This document shows positions 60,401-64,000 of a stretch of DNA of 64,000 nucleotides, one piece after another. How positions within the stretch are numbered: the first letter of the stretch is position 1; every line of letters starts with the position of its first letter. The stretch is from Anthonomus grandis grandis. Lineage: Eukaryota; Arthropoda; Insecta; Coleoptera; Curculionidae. Location: assembly GCF_022605725.1 (NCBI RefSeq), contig NC_065567.1, positions 33,583,127 to 33,647,126 on the forward strand, written 5' to 3'. The position numbers and the translations under genes are program-made. Below the pieces are notes generated by a model that was not told the origin of the DNA, did not search any database, and saw nothing but the letters and a program-made list of their open reading frames with translations.

Positions 60401-60920
60401 ACTGTTGAATCACTATTTGATTCAACAAGGATTTAAACCAAATCTAGTTGAAATTCGATCAACAGATTGGCCATTGCATTGACTTTTTACAAATACCATG
60501 AAATTTGTATGCAATATCTCTAAACTGAAAAAATCTAGACAGAACAAATTTTTTTCTGCAGATTTATTTCGCCGCTCTCTTTCTATGTTTCTTTCTTAGA
60601 GAATCAGAGATCCTTGTTCTAATTAATAAATTAATAAGAACACAAAATTAGAAACTTTAATGTATTTCTGCTCTTGTATTATTTTTTAATTTTGTATTAG
60701 TTAACTACAACTGAAACACTTTGTAATTTGTGGATGTTACTTTGGGTTTCGGCCTGTTAACATGCTATTTGTTTATGAAAAATAAAATAAAAATAAATAA
60801 ACGACAATGCAAAATATTATCAATGAAATCGAATAAATGATATTTAGCATAATGAGATCTTGATCAGAAGCCGAGTAATGGAATTTTTAGTTAATAGTTC
60901 TATGGAGAACACCAATGGAA

Positions 60921-61337
60921 AGCATGATAGAGGTCCGAATTGCATCTGATATTTTTTTCGACATATTGAAGTAAATCAAAAAAATGATAAAACTTAGTGT
61001 TTTAATGTTAAAGGTGCTCTCCATCTTTGTAAAATATTGAAGATTTTATGGGAACAATTGAATTAATTCATTTATTTTATGAACTGGTATTTTTTTAAAG
61101 TTCTCAGTTGCTACTAACATTATTTTAAAATTATTATCTCAAGTGTTATATCTTGACTCATCCTTGGTGATATCCTGACAGCAAATATCGTCATTTATTA
61201 ATCCAATAAAAAAGTTCCTACTAGCGATTTGAAAATGTGGGTCGGATTAGATTTAATAATATGTAACGACCATTATTTGTGTTACGTAACTCACGCTTAA
61301 TATGTTATGGTAAGTCGTTATAAGTCGGTACTGTTAC
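60921..61337. other. AT-rich sequence, no feature seen
   Basis: No repeat or ORF was recognised between the satellite-like array and the candidate first exon. Confidence 0.4.
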
Positions 61338-61370
61338 CAATAGCGGCAGAATTAGAACGGAAGCTTTCAT
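61338..61370 (-). CDS. Candidate first coding exon of a secreted protein
   Basis: ATG 61370 gives MKASVLILPLL, then a GTAACA donor-like sequence. Reading on without splicing reaches a stop after 22 codons. The preceding 80 bp (minus sense) are GC-rich for this window and resemble a 5' UTR, with AACCAGTAGAAGCC upstream. A Lys-Ala start followed by a Leu/Ile core is a typical signal peptide. It could be the start of the ACE-like gene whose last exon is at 44237, but no intermediate exon was found. Confidence 0.3.
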
Positions 61371-62110
61371 GGTCGATGGATCACGAAGAATCCCGCACGG
61401 CTTCTACTGGTTCTCACTTGTGTTTGCTTGCACGTAACGCAAAACGGCCACTTTTTTCGTTTTTTACTTGCCATATGATATGATATGACACACTTATTGA
61501 TTTGAATGAATACCGCGGAAAAAATGGTCAAAGTGAAAGCAAAATATATACTTTGTAATGGATACGTTGTAACGAAACTTTGAAGGGTTTTTTTATGTTT
61601 GGGATGAATGATTTCATAAGGGAATCGATGCGTTAGTACTGTCTCTTGGTGTCAAATCGACAGCTGATAGTGAGATGTGAAATACAGAGATGAAAAATAA
61701 GAATCAAAAAAAAAACTTTAAAGTTTGGGAATTTCAATTTTTTGCGTACCTCCGCCCGTATCGATTTTTTCACCAAAAAATTTTTTTTTCGAATTCGATC
61801 TAACAACACCAACGTCTTGTTCTCATCCTAACAATCCCGAAAATACCGGGTTATGGATGTAAACGAGCAGAAATAAGGGAATGGAAGCACTTTGAAAATT
61901 GCCAAATATGCTACTTTTGACGATTTTTTTAGGCCCAAAATTCGCCTCCAAAAAGGCCAGATCTCAGCAACTAAAAGAGCTACGGTCTTGCGGATGGTCT
62001 CATTCAAATTCTACGGACGAAACTAAGTGAAAACCGTTGGAATTATCATGATAGAGCCAATGGGAGCCGAGATATCGAATTTCAAAGTTTGGGAATTTCA
62101 ATTCAACACT
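61371..62110. other. Upstream region and repeated words, no gene
   Basis: AAAGTTTGGGAATTTCAATT occurs at 61718 and again at 62086, suggesting a tandem unit of about 370 bp. An (ATATG)-type simple stretch lies near 61470. Confidence 0.4.
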
Positions 62111-62118
62111 ATTTAGTA

Positions 62119-62640
62119 TTGAAAGTAGTCGTTCAAAGTCTCGAACTTCTTTCTTTTTTTTTATACTTGGAAGTAGCTCTGTACTTTAAGTTGGCAAACC
62201 TTGTGTACCTTGTATATCTGTTAGCAAAATAACAGTGACATGTAAAGGCTAATATTTTTAAAGAAACCAGATTTTCAGCATCAAATCCTGGTGGTATATA
62301 GGGTTCTTCTTATAAAGGTGAACTAGTTTGGCCTCACTGGCATTACAAAATTAATTAAATCGAAAAAAACTACAGGTTTGAACCAAACTTGAGAATTTTT
62401 TCAAAAATACTTAGAGAAGAAATGAACGACTGCTTTCAATTTCGTAATGCCAATCAGGCAAAACTAGCCCATCTTTAGAAGAAGCTTATTTCACCCAAGA
62501 ATTAGATGCTGATAATCTGGTTTCTTTAACGATGTTTGTCTTTTCATCTCCTCACTCCAAAGTTTGTCAACTTTAAGTGCAGAGCTAGTTCTAAGTCTAA
62601 AAAAGTTTGAAACTTGACCAAGCCTGCAGTTTTTTTGAGA
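62119..62640. repeat. Large imperfect inverted repeat (arms about 200-230 bp)
   Basis: The left arm (62119-62352) and the reverse complement of the right arm (62439-62640) share AAAGAAACCAGATT-TCAGCATC, GCATTAC-AAATT, CTTCTTCTAAAG-TG--CTAGTTTTGCCT and AGTAGCTCTG-ACTTTAAGTTG with around 75-80% identity by eye. The loop contains GAAAGCAGTCGTTCA, also found (direct in the inverted sense) at the start of the left arm. This suggests two inverted monomers of one repeat. Confidence 0.65.
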
Positions 62641-64000
62641 ATGAGTCACTAACATTTAGTTCAATAAATACTATTCCAATTACTCAGTTATCAAACTTTC
62701 TTCGATACACTGCTATTCTCCCATGACATTAATGACACACCTGATTCTAAAACTGAATAAATAACGGATCGGAGTTGTGACAGGACCGTTAACTTGACAT
62801 CAAAAATTGTTGAAGAAGCAAGAGATTTAAGGCTTTTTGGCATGAACTGTTGAAGTCACTAATACTTCATGAAATTCAAGAGTACTCTGATCAAGACCAT
62901 TCTGAGTTTGATTGGAAAATAAGGGAACAAGCAAACTGTTAATAAAATTTCTAGTGAGTTTAATAATTTACACTAAAAACTAGGCGTGAACAACCAACTA
63001 GTGCCACCACGCAATTCTTCCAGTAATCATATCATATTTGCATTAAAAAAGATATCATGTTTAAATTGAAATAACTGGAACAAATTTTTATTACCATTTA
63101 TGAATGAAAGTTCCTATTACTCTTGATGGCTTTGGACCTACTTCAGAGTTTCCGTATAATAATTAAACTTTCATACTCCAAAAATCTTGAAAGACAAATA
63201 CTATATAAAAGGCGCTATTAAATCTATGTAATCTGAAATTTTACTAGAACTATTAAAAGTAAATTGGCAATTATGCAACTCAAAATGGCCAGTGGTCACG
63301 TTTGTGAAAGGAAGTTGCGGATTGCGAATACTTACCAGTCAAGATTCTCGCTCGTATAGCCGAGCAAACGACATAAATTAAGAGGAAAAAAATTGGGCAA
63401 TAGATGATCGAAGCAGACACATAATTTAAGGGAGTTTATTTAATTGATTACCTGACAGATTAAAAAAATGAGAAAGGAGGAATATTTTATATCCACCTTG
63501 AATTTTTGATTGACTTACATAAGCACCATAAAGAGTAATAATTTTGTCAAAAAAAAAACTTGAAAGTACTGTAAAGAAGGCGGAAATTTGCAATAAAAAC
63601 AATTTGATTTAAATAACAGTAAGTTTTTTGGGTTAATTAGTAAATTCTATTTGAATTGCTTAATATACGCATAAAGTTGCTTACCGTTATTTACCTAAAC
63701 AAGCAAATAAATCTGAACAATTAAAGCCTCAAGGTAAATCGCCCTGCATTTTAAGTCATAACCTGCATTATTTTTTTAAAATAGCGGCAAACGACTTTGA
63801 AATATACAGATCGAAAGTTAGTTCAGCGATTAAGGCCTAATTACATGGTAATTTAAGCCGTATCTAATTTTTTCCCATTCCATATTCGATGTGGATTTTA
63901 GATTTCGGCGACCTTGACTGAGATTTTGTTGTCTGTATTTATTAGGATTTGCTTGGGTATTATAGATAAATTAGTATTATGAATCTTTTACGTAAGCCAT
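62641..64000. other. No convincing feature
   Basis: AT-rich sequence. A consensus GTAAGT donor on the minus strand at 63335 follows a short open stretch but no acceptor or ATG in frame supports an exon. Confidence 0.4.

Larger units (their letters stand above)
55560..60920. repeat. Satellite-like array, about 240-300 bp unit, some 12-15 copies
   Basis: Recurring order of words: TCTGGTTAGTTCATTTGATG (57893, 58899, 59259, 59957, 60342 and variants), GAATATTTCT-GAATT, TTAACAAAATCTGATCACCA, ATTCAACAACAATTTCATCT, AAATTTGATCAACAAAGTGG, CCATTGCATTGACTTTTTGA, and CTAGAAAGAACGACAATGGA. Units are diverged and the array is split by the mariner at 55992-57425. The few ORFs inside have no motif. Confidence 0.85.

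Noticed and set aside
63335..63380. Consensus GTAAGT donor on the minus strand after a short open stretch (VVCSAIRARILT)
   Set aside because: There is no acceptor, no start codon in frame and no similarity.
1..64000. tRNA, rRNA or CRISPR loci
   Set aside because: No tRNA-like cloverleaf words, no rRNA-like conserved blocks and no short spaced direct repeats were seen. The tandem arrays have units of 165-710 bp without unique spacers.

Overview
This is about 64 kb of strongly AT-rich nuclear DNA from an insect. The evidence is a Nimrod-type secreted-protein gene, the last exon of an angiotensin-converting-enzyme (Ance) gene, and a repeat load of CR1-like, jockey-like, RTE-like and I-like non-LTR retrotransposons plus Tc1/mariner, pogo and piggyBac DNA transposons. 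A beetle would fit, but the sequence alone does not settle the order. No bacterial, viral or CRISPR content is seen. No intact, self-sufficient transposon was found. Host coding sequence is well under 1 kb, and nearly everything else is mobile or tandemly repeated DNA. || Host genes, both on the minus strand: (1) Three exons (14097-14003, 11669-11543, 2732-2576) join in frame into a signal peptide, an EMI-like Cys-poor segment, a CC-x-G-(Y/F) junction and one EGF/NIM-like repeat. They form the 5' part of a Nimrod-family gene that runs off the left edge. (2) The last exon of an ACE-family peptidase lies at 44237-43934 and ends in a hydrophobic C-terminal tail. A possible first exon of a secreted protein (MKASVLILPLL) lies at 61370-61338, and its owner is unknown. 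|| Layout: 0-2.5 kb, CR1-like LINE in the last visible Nimrod intron. 3.0-5.4 kb, mariner-type element with about 440-bp inverted ends and an internal tandem array. 5.8-9.5 kb, satellite-like array holding a deleted long-TIR mariner. 11.7-14.0 kb, scrambled LINE between Nimrod exons. 14.8-16.3 kb, mariner with an 82-bp TIR and a truncated transposase. 19.6-23.5 kb, three decayed minus-strand LINEs. 25.9-26.9 kb, piggyBac-like TTAA element. 27.2-30.75 kb, mariner split by a jockey-like LINE whose 5' end can fold into an HDV-like nested pseudoknot. 32.8-33.65 kb, tandem array. 35.4-36.7 kb, RTE-like and CR1-like fragments. 36.9-42.4 kb, a three-level nest: a mariner interrupted by a 4187-bp TIR element with a 7-bp target duplication, which contains a CR1-like LINE. 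42.6-43.1 kb, exon-like tandem duplication. 45.7-52.1 kb, satellite interrupted by a 2.6-kb pogo element. 55.6-60.9 kb, another satellite, again interrupted by a mariner. 62.1-62.6 kb, large imperfect palindrome. || The strongest new-looking items are the 4187-bp element (perfect 30-bp TIR, exact ATTGCAG duplications, superfamily not assigned), the pseudoknot at the jockey-like 5' end, and the recurring pattern of one DNA transposon inside each satellite-like array. All joins, folds and family names were made by eye and have not been checked by search.
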